From Methylotetracoccus oryzae (GTDB lineage Bacteria; Pseudomonadota; Gammaproteobacteria; Methylococcales; Methylococcaceae): DNA of 64,000 bases. Each line of letters begins with the position of its first letter. The first letter of the stretch is position 1. The stretch is taken from positions 124,001 to 188,000 of the forward strand of contig NZ_SRSH01000007.1 in the NCBI RefSeq assembly GCF_006175985.1, given 5' to 3'. The notes beneath the pieces were generated by a model. The model did no database searches. It saw only the letters and a list, made by a program, of their open reading frames with translations, and was not told where the DNA came from. This document shows positions 10,994 through 19,622 of this stretch, one piece after another. The position numbers were made by a program, and so were the translations under genes.

Positions 10994-11782
10994 TCAGCAG
11001 CGGTTCCGCCGCAAACCGGGAGCGAGAGGGTCTGCGGGTTCACCCCCCAGCCCCGACACCACATGTGAGCGGGTCAGTACTGCCAGTTCATCCCGAGCCT
11101 TTCCGCTGGCGCTGACTGGCGGACAGAAGCTCAACTCAACGGCGACGCGCCGTTCCCCGAGCAAGCGCCAAAGATGCGGCAGAAAGTCATCCTCCCCGAC
11201 GAACGGAACATGCTCGCAGCCTGCACCGTGATAACGGATCGCGACCGGTTGGACCTGGGCGCCGACCCGCACGGCCGGCCCGAACAGCCTTGCGTGGAAC
11301 CGCAAGACTGTGGCTCCGGTACTGCTTGTACCCTCGGGGAACAGGGCGACGGCCTGCCCTTGCCGCAACAGCCAGGTCATCCGGTCGGCCACCAGGCCGC
11401 TGCTCGCCAGATCTCCGCGACTGACGAGCAGCGTACCCGTACCCTTGGCCAGAAAGCCGACAAGCGGCCAGGCTCCCACTTCACGCTTGGCAACGAAGGT
11501 CAACGGTCGGCAGGCACCGAGCAGCACGATATCCAACCAGGAAACATGGTTGCTCACCCACAAAACCGCGTCAGCAGACGGACGCCCCGAAACCCGCACC
11601 CTCACGCCCAAAATGCTCAGCAGACCGCGATACCAGGCCACTTGGACAGCCCCTTCCAAGCGGCGGGCGGGCGAGAGCGGAAGACAGCGAAACACCGGGA
11701 ACAGCAGGCCGACTGCCGTCATGCCGGCGGCGAACATGAGGCCGATCAGCGCGGCTCTAGACCATTGCAGAAATCGTCGCAT
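10994..11782 (-). CDS. 1-acyl-glycerol-3-phosphate acyltransferase family (OlsA/PlsC-like)
   Basis: Membrane-associated PlsC-family O-acyltransferase, about 262 residues. An N-terminal hydrophobic helix (ALIGLMFAAGMTAVGLLF) is followed by the HX4D catalytic motif NHVSWLD and the FPEGTSS substrate motif, in normal order and spacing. I start at the ATG 11782 (MRRFLQW); the frame is open to 11860, but that part lies deep in the upstream gene. It overlaps the OlsB-like gene by 26 bases. With that partner the likely role is the second, O-acylating step of ornithine-lipid-type aminolipid synthesis. A lysophosphatidate acyltransferase in ordinary phospholipid synthesis is the alternative. Confidence 0.85.
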   Translation of the reverse strand: MRRFLQWSRAALIGLMFAAGMTAVGLLFPVFRCLPLSPARRLEGAVQVAWYRGLLSILGVRVRVSGRPSADAVLWVSNHVSWLDIVLLGACRPLTFVAKREVGAWPLVGFLAKGTGTLLVSRGDLASSGLVADRMTWLLRQGQAVALFPEGTSSTGATVLRFHARLFGPAVRVGAQVQPVAIRYHGAGCEHVPFVGEDDFLPHLWRLLGERRVAVELSFCPPVSASGKARDELAVLTRSHVVSGLGGEPADPLAPGLRRNRC

Positions 11783-12545
11783 GCTCGGTTTCCTTGAGTC
11801 CGACGAAGCGGCGCTCGTAACGTTCCGCCAACCGGTCCAGCGACAGCAGGACGAAAACATCCATGACGTTGAAATCGGGATCCCAGCAGGGATCGCCGCA
11901 GACCCAGGCGCCCAGCCTCAGATACGCCTGCAGCAGCGGCGGAATCCCACTCTCATCACGCTGGCAACGCTGTTGCGCGGGCACCGGGAGACGCGACCGC
12001 ACGCCCAGTTCAACCGGCCCCAACTGCGCCGGCGACAATTGGCTGTAGACCGCATCGACCGCAAAACCGCTAGGGCCGGGCGGGATGCTCGCGCAACCCA
12101 TCAGATAATCGAAACCTCGCTGCGTCGCATAGTCGGCCAGTTCGGCCCAGAGCGCCGTAATGATGACGCCGCCACGATATCCGGGCGCTACGCAGGTTCT
12201 CCCGATCTCGAGGAAACGTCCGGGACGCGCCAGCAGTCGGTCGAGTTCGAACTCGCTCTGCGAGTAAAATCGCCCGAGCCGCCTGGCCTCGGTGTCGCGC
12301 AACAGCCGCGTACAGCCGATGACTCGATCGGACAACTGATCCACGACGACCAGATGATCGCAATAGGCATCGTATTCGTCGCAGTCGAGACCCGGCACCA
12401 GCGTGTGCAGACGCGCCCCCATCTCTCCGGCAAAAACCTGGTAGCGCAAAGCCTGCGCCTTGTGCACCAATTCTCCATCGCGCGCCAGGAACGTGGCGAA
12501 GCGCCGCGATCGGGACGGCCGCGCCCCTGCAGTTGAGTCCAGCAC
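11757..12545 (-). CDS. GNAT-fold N-acyltransferase, OlsB/COG3176-like
   Basis: 262 residues. The N-terminal half reads as an acyl-homoserine-lactone-synthase/OlsB type GNAT fold: ALRYQVFAGEMG, DHLVVVDQLSDRVIGCTRLL, FLEIGRTCVAPGYRGG and YLMGCASIPP are characteristic of ornithine-acyl-ACP N-acyltransferases. The start is a GTG at 12545 preceded by GGGAG. OlsB transfers a 3-hydroxy-fatty acyl group from ACP to ornithine, giving lyso-ornithine lipid. The overlapping downstream PlsC-type gene would complete it. Substrate identity is inference; other COG3176 members act on unknown amines. Confidence 0.8.
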   Translation of the reverse strand: MLDSTAGARPSRSRRFATFLARDGELVHKAQALRYQVFAGEMGARLHTLVPGLDCDEYDAYCDHLVVVDQLSDRVIGCTRLLRDTEARRLGRFYSQSEFELDRLLARPGRFLEIGRTCVAPGYRGGVIITALWAELADYATQRGFDYLMGCASIPPGPSGFAVDAVYSQLSPAQLGPVELGVRSRLPVPAQQRCQRDESGIPPLLQAYLRLGAWVCGDPCWDPDFNVMDVFVLLSLDRLAERYERRFVGLKETEHATISAMV

Positions 12546-12652
12546 TGTGCAATCTCCCGCGAGTTGGTGAACATCACGCCACCTTAGGGCAGGCGCGTGA
12601 CAACTTGCGGAAGCTCCGATGACGCTTAGATGAAACCGTGCGGACCCGAGTC

Positions 12653-13306
12653 TCAGTCGGGCATGACGGCGCGCAGGTCGTCGACTGCGGCAAAGTCGTC
12701 GATCTGCCGCGGTGGTTGATTGAGGTCCGGCCTGCGAATCGCTATGGTCTGGCCTATCCCATGACGCCGGGCGGATTGGAGCACCGCGAGGCTGTCATCG
12801 ATGAGCACGCTCCGGAGCGGCAGGAATGGCTCGACTTTGCGCAGCCGCGTCCAGAAAACAGACGACTCTTTCGGCATACCGAGTTCATGCGAACAAATCT
12901 GTGCCGCGAAGAACCGATCCAGGCCGGTGCGGTCCATCTTCAGCGAGAGACTGGCCGGGTGGGCGTTGGTGACCAGCACGACGCGCACCGGGAGTGCCTG
13001 CAAGGCGCGCAGGAAAGCTTCCGCGTAAGGCATCACCGTAATGGCGGATGCGATTTCCCGCTTGAGCGCGATCAGGTCCATCCCGAGTTCCGCGCTCCAG
13101 TAGTCGAGGCAATACCAGGCCAGCGCACCCTCCTGGGTCTGGTAGCGGGCAGTAATCCGTGCCTGCGCATCCGTAAAGCTCAAGCCGCGGGCTTCGGCAT
13201 AGCGACGCGGCACCAACTCGCGCCAAAAATAGTTATCGAACCCCAAGTCCAACAAGGTGCCATCCATATCCAGAAACACCGTGTCGATGCTGCTCCAGTC
13301 AATCAT
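12653..13306 (-). CDS. yrfG: GMP/IMP nucleotidase YrfG (HAD family)
   Basis: HAD-superfamily phosphatase of 217 residues. Motif I is DMDGTLLDLGFDNYFW, motif II is LVTNAH, and the late motif is LIDDSLAVLQSA. The stretch with WYCLDYWSAELG closely follows E. coli YrfG, which dephosphorylates GMP and IMP. Divergent from cysQ; in enterics yrfG, nudE and cysQ are also near one another, and nudE is missing here. Confidence 0.88.
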   Translation of the reverse strand: MIDWSSIDTVFLDMDGTLLDLGFDNYFWRELVPRRYAEARGLSFTDAQARITARYQTQEGALAWYCLDYWSAELGMDLIALKREIASAITVMPYAEAFLRALQALPVRVVLVTNAHPASLSLKMDRTGLDRFFAAQICSHELGMPKESSVFWTRLRKVEPFLPLRSVLIDDSLAVLQSARRHGIGQTIAIRRPDLNQPPRQIDDFAAVDDLRAVMPD

Positions 13307-13373
13307 CGGTTATGATCCTCCAAAGAAACATGATCCCAATCCGACGAACGTGAGCAGCAAGGGAACCTATTCC

Positions 13374-14192
13374 ATGCCAATATCCAGAGAACCATCGCAC
13401 TATCTCGAATCCGTTGTAGCCTTGACGCGCGAAGCGGGAAAGAAAATCCTCGACATCTACGGCACCGACTTTCTGGTCGACCTGAAGGGTGATGATAGCC
13501 CGTTGACACAGGCTGATCTCGCGTCGCACGAAAGCCTGGTCCGCGGTCTGGCCACCCTACACCCCACTCACCCGATCATCTCCGAGGAGTCCACGGCCGT
13601 CGCGCCGGAGATCCGTAAGGCCTGGCAATCCTGCTGGATGATCGACCCACTCGACGGCACCAAGGAATTCATCAAGCGCAACGGGGAGTTTACCGTCAAT
13701 GTCGCGCTGATCTTCGACCGTCAGCCGGTACTCGGCGTGGTTTACGCGCCTGTGCTCGACCTCACGTATTTCGCCGCGGAAGGTTGCGGCGCCTACAAGC
13801 AGAGCGGAGACGAGGTTCCGGAGCCGATCCGCGTCAGGGACCGCCGCGGGGATAGGCTCACGGTCGTCGGTAGCCGCTCGCACCAGACCGAGGAACTGAT
13901 GCAGTACCTGACCCGACTGGGGGATCACGACCTGACATCGATGGGCAGCTCGCTCAAGTTGTGCCTCGTCGCCGAGGGCGCCGCGGACATCTACCCGCGT
14001 ATCGGCTTGACCTCGGAATGGGATACGGCCGCGGCGCATTGCGTCGTGCGTGAAGCGGGCGGCCGAGTAACGGATCTGAAGGGACAGGAACTTCGCTACA
14101 ACGAACGGGACACCTTCCTGAATCCCTATTTCCTGGCGTTCGGTGACAAGACCACAGACTGGTGCCAGTACGCGGAAGGGATCGCTGGCTGA
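13374..14192 (+). CDS. cysQ: 3'(2'),5'-bisphosphate nucleotidase CysQ
   Basis: Inositol-monophosphatase-fold, Mg-dependent, Li-sensitive phosphatase removing the 3'-phosphate of PAP, the by-product of sulfate activation. 272 residues from the ATG at 13374 (MPISREPSHYLES), which follows AAGGGA; the frame is open upstream to 13257, but those residues are non-homologous. Metal-site motifs: WMIDPLDGTKEFIKRNGEF and WDTAAAHCVVREAGGRVTD. It converges closely on the glycosyltransferase gene. Confidence 0.93.
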   Translation: MPISREPSHYLESVVALTREAGKKILDIYGTDFLVDLKGDDSPLTQADLASHESLVRGLATLHPTHPIISEESTAVAPEIRKAWQSCWMIDPLDGTKEFIKRNGEFTVNVALIFDRQPVLGVVYAPVLDLTYFAAEGCGAYKQSGDEVPEPIRVRDRRGDRLTVVGSRSHQTEELMQYLTRLGDHDLTSMGSSLKLCLVAEGAADIYPRIGLTSEWDTAAAHCVVREAGGRVTDLKGQELRYNERDTFLNPYFLAFGDKTTDWCQYAEGIAG

Positions 14193-14200
14193 CCGAGCGT

Positions 14201-15271
14201 CTAGCCGAACTTCCGCAACTGCGCGGGCCCCGCCACATCGCCGGCGCTGTAAACGACACGTTCCCAGACTGACGCTACCCACAGGGGATCCACTCGAAGA
14301 TCCCCTCCCAGCAGCCACTCCACCACGGCCTCGGCGACGCGCGGATAGACCACGCGTCGCGCCTGGCCGTGCTTCAGCCAGAAACCGACGCTTGCCTCAT
14401 CGAGATCCGGCATGACCGTTCCGAACCCGAGTTGCTCCAGCGCGAGCGCATTCGACAGCTGCTCCAGCTGTGCGTGCAGCGGCTTGACCATAAGCTTCTT
14501 GCCCATTTGCAGCGCCTCGCTGGCAAGCTCGAAACCGGCATTGCAAATCACACCCGCGCAGTCACGCAGGTCATTGTGAAACCCATGTCGCGACGGTGGC
14601 CGAACATGGATATGGCTCGGCTTGTCAGCGACCGGACCGGCCCCGTAGACATGGAACTGAAATTCCCTGAAGCCCTGCAGCAGTCGCACGGTCATCCGCG
14701 CATCTTCGAAGGGCAGATAGACGAGGATCTTCTCCGGCAGGACGCGATCGGGCTCAGCTGGCGTCTCGATGATCGGCGGGAGAATGGGCTGGTCGAAGTG
14801 ATGCCAGTGCAAGCCGAGACTGATGCTGGCCGGGGCGAAGGACTTCATGACCGTCCGCGCCAGGAAATCGTCGCCGGTGCGCGGAATCGGGAACGCAAAA
14901 GCATACTGATGCCCGATGCCAACCGCCCGTACGCCCCTGAGTTTTGCCGCCCAGGCGGTCACGGGTTCGAAATCGGTGATGACCAGATCGTATTCCCTTA
15001 CCGCCAATCTTCGCACATCCCGAACAAATCCCGGCAGATCGTTATGAAGGGCGGTCTTGAAATAATCCACCTGACCCGCGTGGGTCTGAAAGGTCAGCCC
15101 GGCGCGCCATTCGAAATCACCGAAAATTTCCATGTCGAACAAGCGCGACCACGGTCGTCCGGTAAACAAGAAGGTGACGTCGGCCCCGGCCGCACGCAGC
15201 AAAGGCGCCATGACCCGAGCGCGCGTGATGTGGCCATTGCCGGTCGCCTGAACGCCGTAAAGGATCTTCAC
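14201..15271 (-). CDS. MJ1255/VC2487-type glycosyltransferase
   Basis: GT-B fold glycosyltransferase, 356 residues from the GTG at 15271 whose first base is the last base of the PAP2-gene stop codon. It opens with KILYGVQATGNGHITRARV, the nucleotide-sugar transferase start seen in the MJ1255/VC2487 family (related to MurG and UDP-glucuronosyltransferases). The C-terminal donor-binding part has CNAGFELASEALQMGKKLMV. The frame is open upstream to 15406 but would then overlap the phosphatase. Acceptor and sugar are unknown. Coupling to a membrane phosphatase points to a lipid or undecaprenyl-linked substrate. Confidence 0.8.
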   Translation of the reverse strand: MKILYGVQATGNGHITRARVMAPLLRAAGADVTFLFTGRPWSRLFDMEIFGDFEWRAGLTFQTHAGQVDYFKTALHNDLPGFVRDVRRLAVREYDLVITDFEPVTAWAAKLRGVRAVGIGHQYAFAFPIPRTGDDFLARTVMKSFAPASISLGLHWHHFDQPILPPIIETPAEPDRVLPEKILVYLPFEDARMTVRLLQGFREFQFHVYGAGPVADKPSHIHVRPPSRHGFHNDLRDCAGVICNAGFELASEALQMGKKLMVKPLHAQLEQLSNALALEQLGFGTVMPDLDEASVGFWLKHGQARRVVYPRVAEAVVEWLLGGDLRVDPLWVASVWERVVYSAGDVAGPAQLRKFG

Positions 15272-15801
15272 TAGCCCAGCACCCGCAGACTCACCGCCGC
15301 AACCGTGATGCCCATGGTCATTCCGACCAGCACGTCGGTCGGGAAATGCACTCCGAGAGAGATCCTGGACAAGCCGACCAGGCAGGCCCACAGATAGCCT
15401 GGCCATAGCAGCGCGGGGCAGAAATAGCCCAGCAGCGTCGCCATCAGGAATGCGGCAGAGGTGTGCCCGGAGGGAAAACTGAAGCGGTCCGATGGAACGA
15501 TGAGACTACGAAAGTTCGGCAGCGCCTGTTGTGGCCGCCCCCGCCTGAAGCCCTGCTTCAGCAGCAGGTAACAACTCCGCTCGATGACGAAGGCTGCCAT
15601 CGCGCATGACAAGAACAGGGACGCGGACGGGAGTTCCGACCGATAGCCATAGCAGTAAAGGCCGATCAGTAGGTAAAGGTATCCGTCGCCGGTGCGCGAA
15701 ATCCACCGACTGACGCGAGCGCAGCGGCTAACCGGCCGGCAACCCATGAACCAGTTGAACATGACGACGTCATATTGATGAATTGTCTGGATTAGCTTCA
15801 T
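15271..15801 (-). CDS. PAP2-family membrane phosphatase
   Basis: 176-residue integral membrane lipid phosphatase with about five hydrophobic segments. All three PAP2 motifs are present and in order: KQGFRRGRP (KX6RP), FPSGHTSAAF (PSGH) and SRISLGVHFPTD (SRX5HX3D). Possible substrates are undecaprenyl pyrophosphate or phosphatidic acid. It is translationally coupled to the downstream glycosyltransferase through a stop/start overlap. The upstream gap 15802-15962 shows no further gene. Confidence 0.88.
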   Translation of the reverse strand: MKLIQTIHQYDVVMFNWFMGCRPVSRCARVSRWISRTGDGYLYLLIGLYCYGYRSELPSASLFLSCAMAAFVIERSCYLLLKQGFRRGRPQQALPNFRSLIVPSDRFSFPSGHTSAAFLMATLLGYFCPALLWPGYLWACLVGLSRISLGVHFPTDVLVGMTMGITVAAVSLRVLG

Positions 15802-15962
15802 GATCGGATCCTCAGCGCCATTGTCAGCGCGAGACAGTAGGCTTACCGCATGAAACTATTCGGACAATCACTTGACCGTTCAGTGACAGAATGCAGACAA
15901 AGCGCCATGAACACGCATCCAAACGCGCCCAGATTTGACCTTCATGCCGGAGGGATCGCCCC

Positions 15963-16700
15963 ATGAGTGCGGCCCGGGTCGCGTTGATTACCGGCGCAGG
16001 ACGGCGGCTCGGGGCTGCGATTAGCGCGGGCTTGCATGATGCCGGCTACCACGTCGTGCTGCATTGCAGGCAGTCCGTAGCCGACGCCGAGGCACTTGCG
16101 GAAACGCTAAATGCGAAACGGATGAATTCGGCGCGCGTCATTCAAGGCGATCTGCGGGATGTCGCCGCACTCCCGCAACTGGTCGCGACCGCCTTCTCGT
16201 TCTGGGGCACGCTGGATGTGCTGGTCAACAACGCGTCAGCGTTCTATCCAACGCCATTCGAGACAGCGACCGACGCGATGTGGGAGGACCTGCTCGGCAC
16301 CAATCTCAAGGCCCCCTTCTTTCTGGCCCGGGCGGCCGCACGCTATCTCACGAGTACCGGCGGAACCATCGTCAACCTTTGTGACATCCACGCCGAACAC
16401 ACCCTCGAAGGCTATTCCATCTACAGCATCAGCAAAGCCGGCCTTGTGGCGCTGACCAAGAGCCTAGCGAAAGAGCTGGCCCCAAGCGTTCGCGTCAACG
16501 GCGTTGCTCCCGGTGCCATACTCTGGCCGGAAAGCGCATCGAATCCCGACGAGGAAACGCAAATCCTCGCACGAGTGCCGCTGGCGCGCATCGGATCTCC
16601 CGGCGACATTGCGAACGCGGTAGTATTCCTGGTCGATCGGGCACCCTACGTCACAGGACAGATACTGGCCGTCGACGGCGGGCGCAGTCTGTTCAATTAG
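15963..16700 (+). CDS. Pteridine reductase-like SDR (FolM-type)
   Basis: Short-chain dehydrogenase of 245 residues. The coenzyme motif is TGAGRRLG, with the arginine typical of pteridine reductases in place of the usual TGxxxGxG. It also has LVNNASAF, YSIYSISKAG (catalytic YxxxK) and RVNGVAPGAILWPE. Pteridine reductases reduce dihydrobiopterin, dihydromonapterin or dihydrofolate with NADPH. The position supports this: the next two genes, converging on it with an 8-base overlap of 3' ends, are folK and folB. Confidence 0.82.
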   Translation: MSAARVALITGAGRRLGAAISAGLHDAGYHVVLHCRQSVADAEALAETLNAKRMNSARVIQGDLRDVAALPQLVATAFSFWGTLDVLVNNASAFYPTPFETATDAMWEDLLGTNLKAPFFLARAAARYLTSTGGTIVNLCDIHAEHTLEGYSIYSISKAGLVALTKSLAKELAPSVRVNGVAPGAILWPESASNPDEETQILARVPLARIGSPGDIANAVVFLVDRAPYVTGQILAVDGGRSLFN

Positions 16701-17190
16701 GCATGAGCCGCAGGTCCAGACGCCGCTGCCGCACGCAGCGCTTGTCGAACGCGGCCCACAGTGCGGCGAAGCTGGTACCCAGCTCAGGGTGGACAAGATC
16801 CGCGGCCAATTCGGTCAAGGGTTCCAGAACGAATGCATAGCGCGTAATGTCATCCCGGGGTATGCGAAGGCTCCCGGCCTCGAACACCGCGTTACCGTAG
16901 AGCAGCAGGTCGAGATCAAGCGTACGGGCTGCAAACCTGTCGTCGGCGCGGATTCGCCCCACGTCGGCCTCGATCATCGTCAGGCGTTCCGCCACTTTCA
17001 GCGCTGGCAACTCACAGTCGAAACCGACGACTAGATTCAAAAAAGGATCACCAACAAAACCAACGGCTTCGCTCTCGTAAACGCTGGACAAGCGCAGCGG
17101 ACCGAATTCCCGACCGAGTCTCTGCAGGCCGGCACCGATGCTCGATTCCCGGTCGACGTTGCTGCCGACACCGACGAAGATCTCAGGCAC
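16693..17190 (-). CDS. folK: HPPK, 6-hydroxymethyldihydropterin pyrophosphokinase
   Basis: Transfers pyrophosphate from ATP to 6-hydroxymethyl-7,8-dihydropterin in folate synthesis. About 165 residues. Signature RTLDLDLLLYG is present, with EVGR-like DVGRIRADDRFAART just before it. I chose the GTG at 17190 (VPEIFVGVGSN) because a GGAGG lies 5-7 bases upstream and it overlaps the folB stop by 8 bases; an ATG at 17226 in the same frame is the alternative. Downstream of folB, which makes its substrate. Confidence 0.93.
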   Translation of the reverse strand: MPEIFVGVGSNVDRESSIGAGLQRLGREFGPLRLSSVYESEAVGFVGDPFLNLVVGFDCELPALKVAERLTMIEADVGRIRADDRFAARTLDLDLLLYGNAVFEAGSLRIPRDDITRYAFVLEPLTELAADLVHPELGTSFAALWAAFDKRCVRQRRLDLRLMPN

Positions 17191-17542
17191 CCGAGCCTCC
17201 GCGCTCGATGATGATGCCGACGTCACTCGCGCCGCTGATGGCCCCTTTCTTGTTCACGGTCAGGCGCAACCAGGGTATGGCAAATTCCCCGAGCAACAGG
17301 TCGGCCACGCGTTCCGCCAGCGTCTCAACCAACAGAAACTCGCTGCTTTCCACGAATCCAATCAGGCGCTTCGACAACGCCTTGTAATCCAGTGTGTCGA
17401 CAATGTCGTCCGATGCCGCGGCTTTGCGGATATCGGTCCCCATCTCGAGATCAAGGATCACGACCTGCTTGATCAGGCGCTCCCAGTCGTAGATGCCAAT
17501 CGTCGTCTCGATCTGGAGTCCGCGTAGAAATATAATGTCCAC
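17183..17542 (-). CDS. folB: Dihydroneopterin aldolase
   Basis: 119-residue T-fold enzyme cleaving 7,8-dihydroneopterin to 6-hydroxymethyldihydropterin and glycolaldehyde. Recognised by the N-terminal DIIFLRGLQIETTIGIYDWER, the VDTLDYKALSKRLIGFVESSEFLLVETLAERVADLLL segment (split here at residues about 47-84), and the catalytic lysine in LRLTVNKKGAI. Divergent from plsY, overlapping folK downstream: folB-folK form an operon. Confidence 0.95.
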   Translation of the reverse strand: MDIIFLRGLQIETTIGIYDWERLIKQVVILDLEMGTDIRKAAASDDIVDTLDYKALSKRLIGFVESSEFLLVETLAERVADLLLGEFAIPWLRLTVNKKGAISGASDVGIIIERGGSGA

Positions 17543-17619
17543 CGCTATCTAATCCCCTATGTTTCTGCCGGCATTGGTAACACACAACTTCGCCGACTGA
17601 CAACCGACAGACCGCACTC

Positions 17620-18204
17620 ATGATCAACTGGTTCCTAGTGCCCCTGGCCTACCTGCTGGGCTCCGTGTCGACGGCCGTCATCGTCAGCCGGATCGCCGGA
17701 CTGCCGGATCCACGCGAGCAAGGGTCGAAAAATCCCGGCGCGACGAATGTGCTTCGTCTTGGCGGCAAAAAGGCTGCGGTCATCACCTTGCTTGGGGATG
17801 CCGCCAAAGGGTTGATGCCGGTCCTGATCGCGAAAGGTGTCGGCGCGGAGCCTATCGTTATCGCGGCGACCGGACTCGCGGCATTCCTCGGCCATCTGTT
17901 CCCTGTATTTTTCGGCTTCAAGGGCGGCAAAGGGGTTGCGACCGCACTGGGCGTGCTGCTCGGCTATTCGAGCTGGGTCGGACTGGCTGCTGCAGTCACT
18001 TGGCTGGGCATGGCCGCCGCATTCCGCATTTCCTCACTGTCGGCCCTGGTCGCGTCACTGCTGGCCCCGACCTATTCCTGGTTCCTCGTCCGGTCACCCG
18101 AACTGACAGTCGCAACGGCGACGATGTCGGCATTGCTGATCGTTCGCCACCGGGCCAACATTCAGCGACTGCTACGCGGCGAAGAGGGCCGCATCGGCCG
18201 CTGA
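17620..18204 (+). CDS. plsY: Acyl-phosphate:glycerol-3-phosphate acyltransferase
   Basis: Integral membrane enzyme making lysophosphatidate from acyl-phosphate. 194 residues with five predicted hydrophobic segments and the three cytosolic motifs: GSKNPGATNVLR, HLFPVFFGFKGGKGVAT, and the C-terminal RHRANIQRL. Divergent from folB, convergent with tsaD; the plsY/folB/tsaD neighbourhood is conserved in gammaproteobacteria. Confidence 0.96.
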   Translation: MINWFLVPLAYLLGSVSTAVIVSRIAGLPDPREQGSKNPGATNVLRLGGKKAAVITLLGDAAKGLMPVLIAKGVGAEPIVIAATGLAAFLGHLFPVFFGFKGGKGVATALGVLLGYSSWVGLAAAVTWLGMAAAFRISSLSALVASLLAPTYSWFLVRSPELTVATATMSALLIVRHRANIQRLLRGEEGRIGR

Positions 18205-18245
18205 GGGCGCTGGCACAACGGCTACTGGGTCGCCCGGAAACGGGC

Positions 18246-19283
18246 TCACAGCGGAGCCAGGGTGTCCAACGGCCAGCGCGGGTAAGCCGCAATCCGGAGC
18301 GGCTCGGCCTGTCCGGCCAGGAGTCGCTGGCACCCGGCATAGGCGATCATGGCACCGTTGTCGGTACAGAACTCGAGCCGCGGGAAATAGACCCGAACCC
18401 CCTCCTCCTCAGACAGCACGCGCAGTGCGCTCCGCATCGCGCGGTTGGCGCTGACGCCACCCGACACGACCAGGCGTTGCAACCCTGTTTCGCGCAGCGC
18501 CCGGCGACATTTCACCAGTAGCGTCTCCACCACGGCGGCCTGAAACTCAGCCGCGACATCGGCACGTACGTCCGCGTTGTCGGGGTGGGCCGCAAGCACC
18601 TGCAGCACGTGGGTCTTCAGCCCACTGAAGCTGAAGTCGAGGCCCGGACGGTCGGTCATCGGCCGCGGGAAACGGAACCGTCCGGGCATACCGCGCTCCG
18701 CCAGCGCCGCCACTGCGGGTCCACCCGGGTAACCGAGTCCGAGCATCTTGGCCACCTTGTCGAACGCCTCACCCGCCGCGTCATCCAAGGACTCGCCGAG
18801 AATGCCATAACGACCGATGCCGGCAACGTCGATCAACTGGGTATGCCCTCCGGACACGAGCAAGCAAAGGAATGGGAACTCCGGCCGATCTGCCTCCAAC
18901 AACGGAGCAAGCAGATGCCCCTCCATGTGATGTACCGCCAGCGCCGGCACATCCAGGGCCCAGGCGAGCGCCCGGCCAGCGGCCGCGCCGGCCAGTAAGG
19001 CCCCCACCAGCCCGGGTCCGGCCGTGTAGGCGACACCATCGAGATCCGAGCGCCCGAGCCCGGCCGCCGAGAGCACCTCGCGCAGAAGCGGCAGAAGCTT
19101 GCGAATATGGTCTCGGGACGCCAGTTCGGGAACCACGCCGCCGTAGTCCGCGTGGAGTTGAACCTGACTGTGGAGCGCGTGCGCCAGCAGGCCGTACCGG
19201 CTGTCGAAGACGGCCAGACCGGTTTCGTCGCAGGAGGTTTCGATCCCGAGCACCCGAAACGAAGTGTTGCTTTGCATGACCAC
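18246..19283 (-). CDS. tsaD: tRNA N6-adenosine threonylcarbamoyltransferase
   Basis: Catalytic subunit that transfers the threonylcarbamoyl group to A37 of ANN-decoding tRNAs (with TsaB, TsaE). 345 residues, ASKHA fold: [17 protein letters not shown] at the N terminus, the metal motif HHMEGH (around 115), [10 protein letters not shown], and [13 protein letters not shown] near the C terminus. An in-frame ATG six bases later (19277) is also possible. It is divergent from rpsU; the rpsU promoter lies over the tsaD start region. Confidence 0.96.
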   Translation of the reverse strand: MVMQSNTSFRVLGIETSCDETGLAVFDSRYGLLAHALHSQVQLHADYGGVVPELASRDHIRKLLPLLREVLSAAGLGRSDLDGVAYTAGPGLVGALLAGAAAGRALAWALDVPALAVHHMEGHLLAPLLEADRPEFPFLCLLVSGGHTQLIDVAGIGRYGILGESLDDAAGEAFDKVAKMLGLGYPGGPAVAALAERGMPGRFRFPRPMTDRPGLDFSFSGLKTHVLQVLAAHPDNADVRADVAAEFQAAVVETLLVKCRRALRETGLQRLVVSGGVSANRAMRSALRVLSEEEGVRVYFPRLEFCTDNGAMIAYAGCQRLLAGQAEPLRIAAYPRWPLDTLAPL

Positions 19284-19294
19284 CCGTTTATAAT
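19267..19294 (+). promoter_or_regulatory. Sigma-70 promoter for rpsU operon
   Basis: TTGCTT (19267-19272) and a perfect TATAAT (19289-19294) are spaced 16 bases apart, giving a roughly 65-base leader before rpsU. The element overlaps the tsaD start codon on the other strand, so the two divergent genes may interfere. Confidence 0.7.
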
Positions 19295-19367
19295 CTCCAG
19301 TTTTTCCAGGTCGGGCTGTCTTCAGGCCCGTAATTTGAGTAGCTTGAGGAGCCCCGGGAAGTCATTC

Positions 19368-19601
19368 ATGCCGTCCATCAGAATCAGAGAAAACGAACCT
19401 TTCGAAATTGCCATTCGCCGCTTCAAACGTGCCTGCGAAAAGGCTGGCGTACTGTCCGAAGTGCGGCGCCGTGAATTCTACGAGAAACCGACCGAAGAGC
19501 GGAAACGGAAGGCAGCAGCAGCCGTAAAGCGGCATTTGAAGAAGCTCTCCCGCGAGCGTTTCGCATTGCAAAACCTTCGTAAGGGTCGTCCCCAGGTCTG
19601 A
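19368..19601 (+). CDS. rpsU: 30S ribosomal protein S21
   Basis: 77 residues, a few longer than the E. coli protein (71). Sequence [20 protein letters not shown] and the basic C-terminal helices ([16 protein letters not shown]) are characteristic. S21 assists initiation near the anti-Shine-Dalgarno end of 16S rRNA. The frame is open far upstream, but homology begins at the ATG at 19368. First gene of an rpsU-yqeY-dnaG unit. Confidence 0.97.
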   Translation: MPSIRIRENEPFEIAIRRFKRACEKAGVLSEVRRREFYEKPTEERKRKAAAAVKRHLKKLSRERFALQNLRKGRPQV

Positions 19602-19622
19602 TTCGCCGGTGCGCACACCCGC

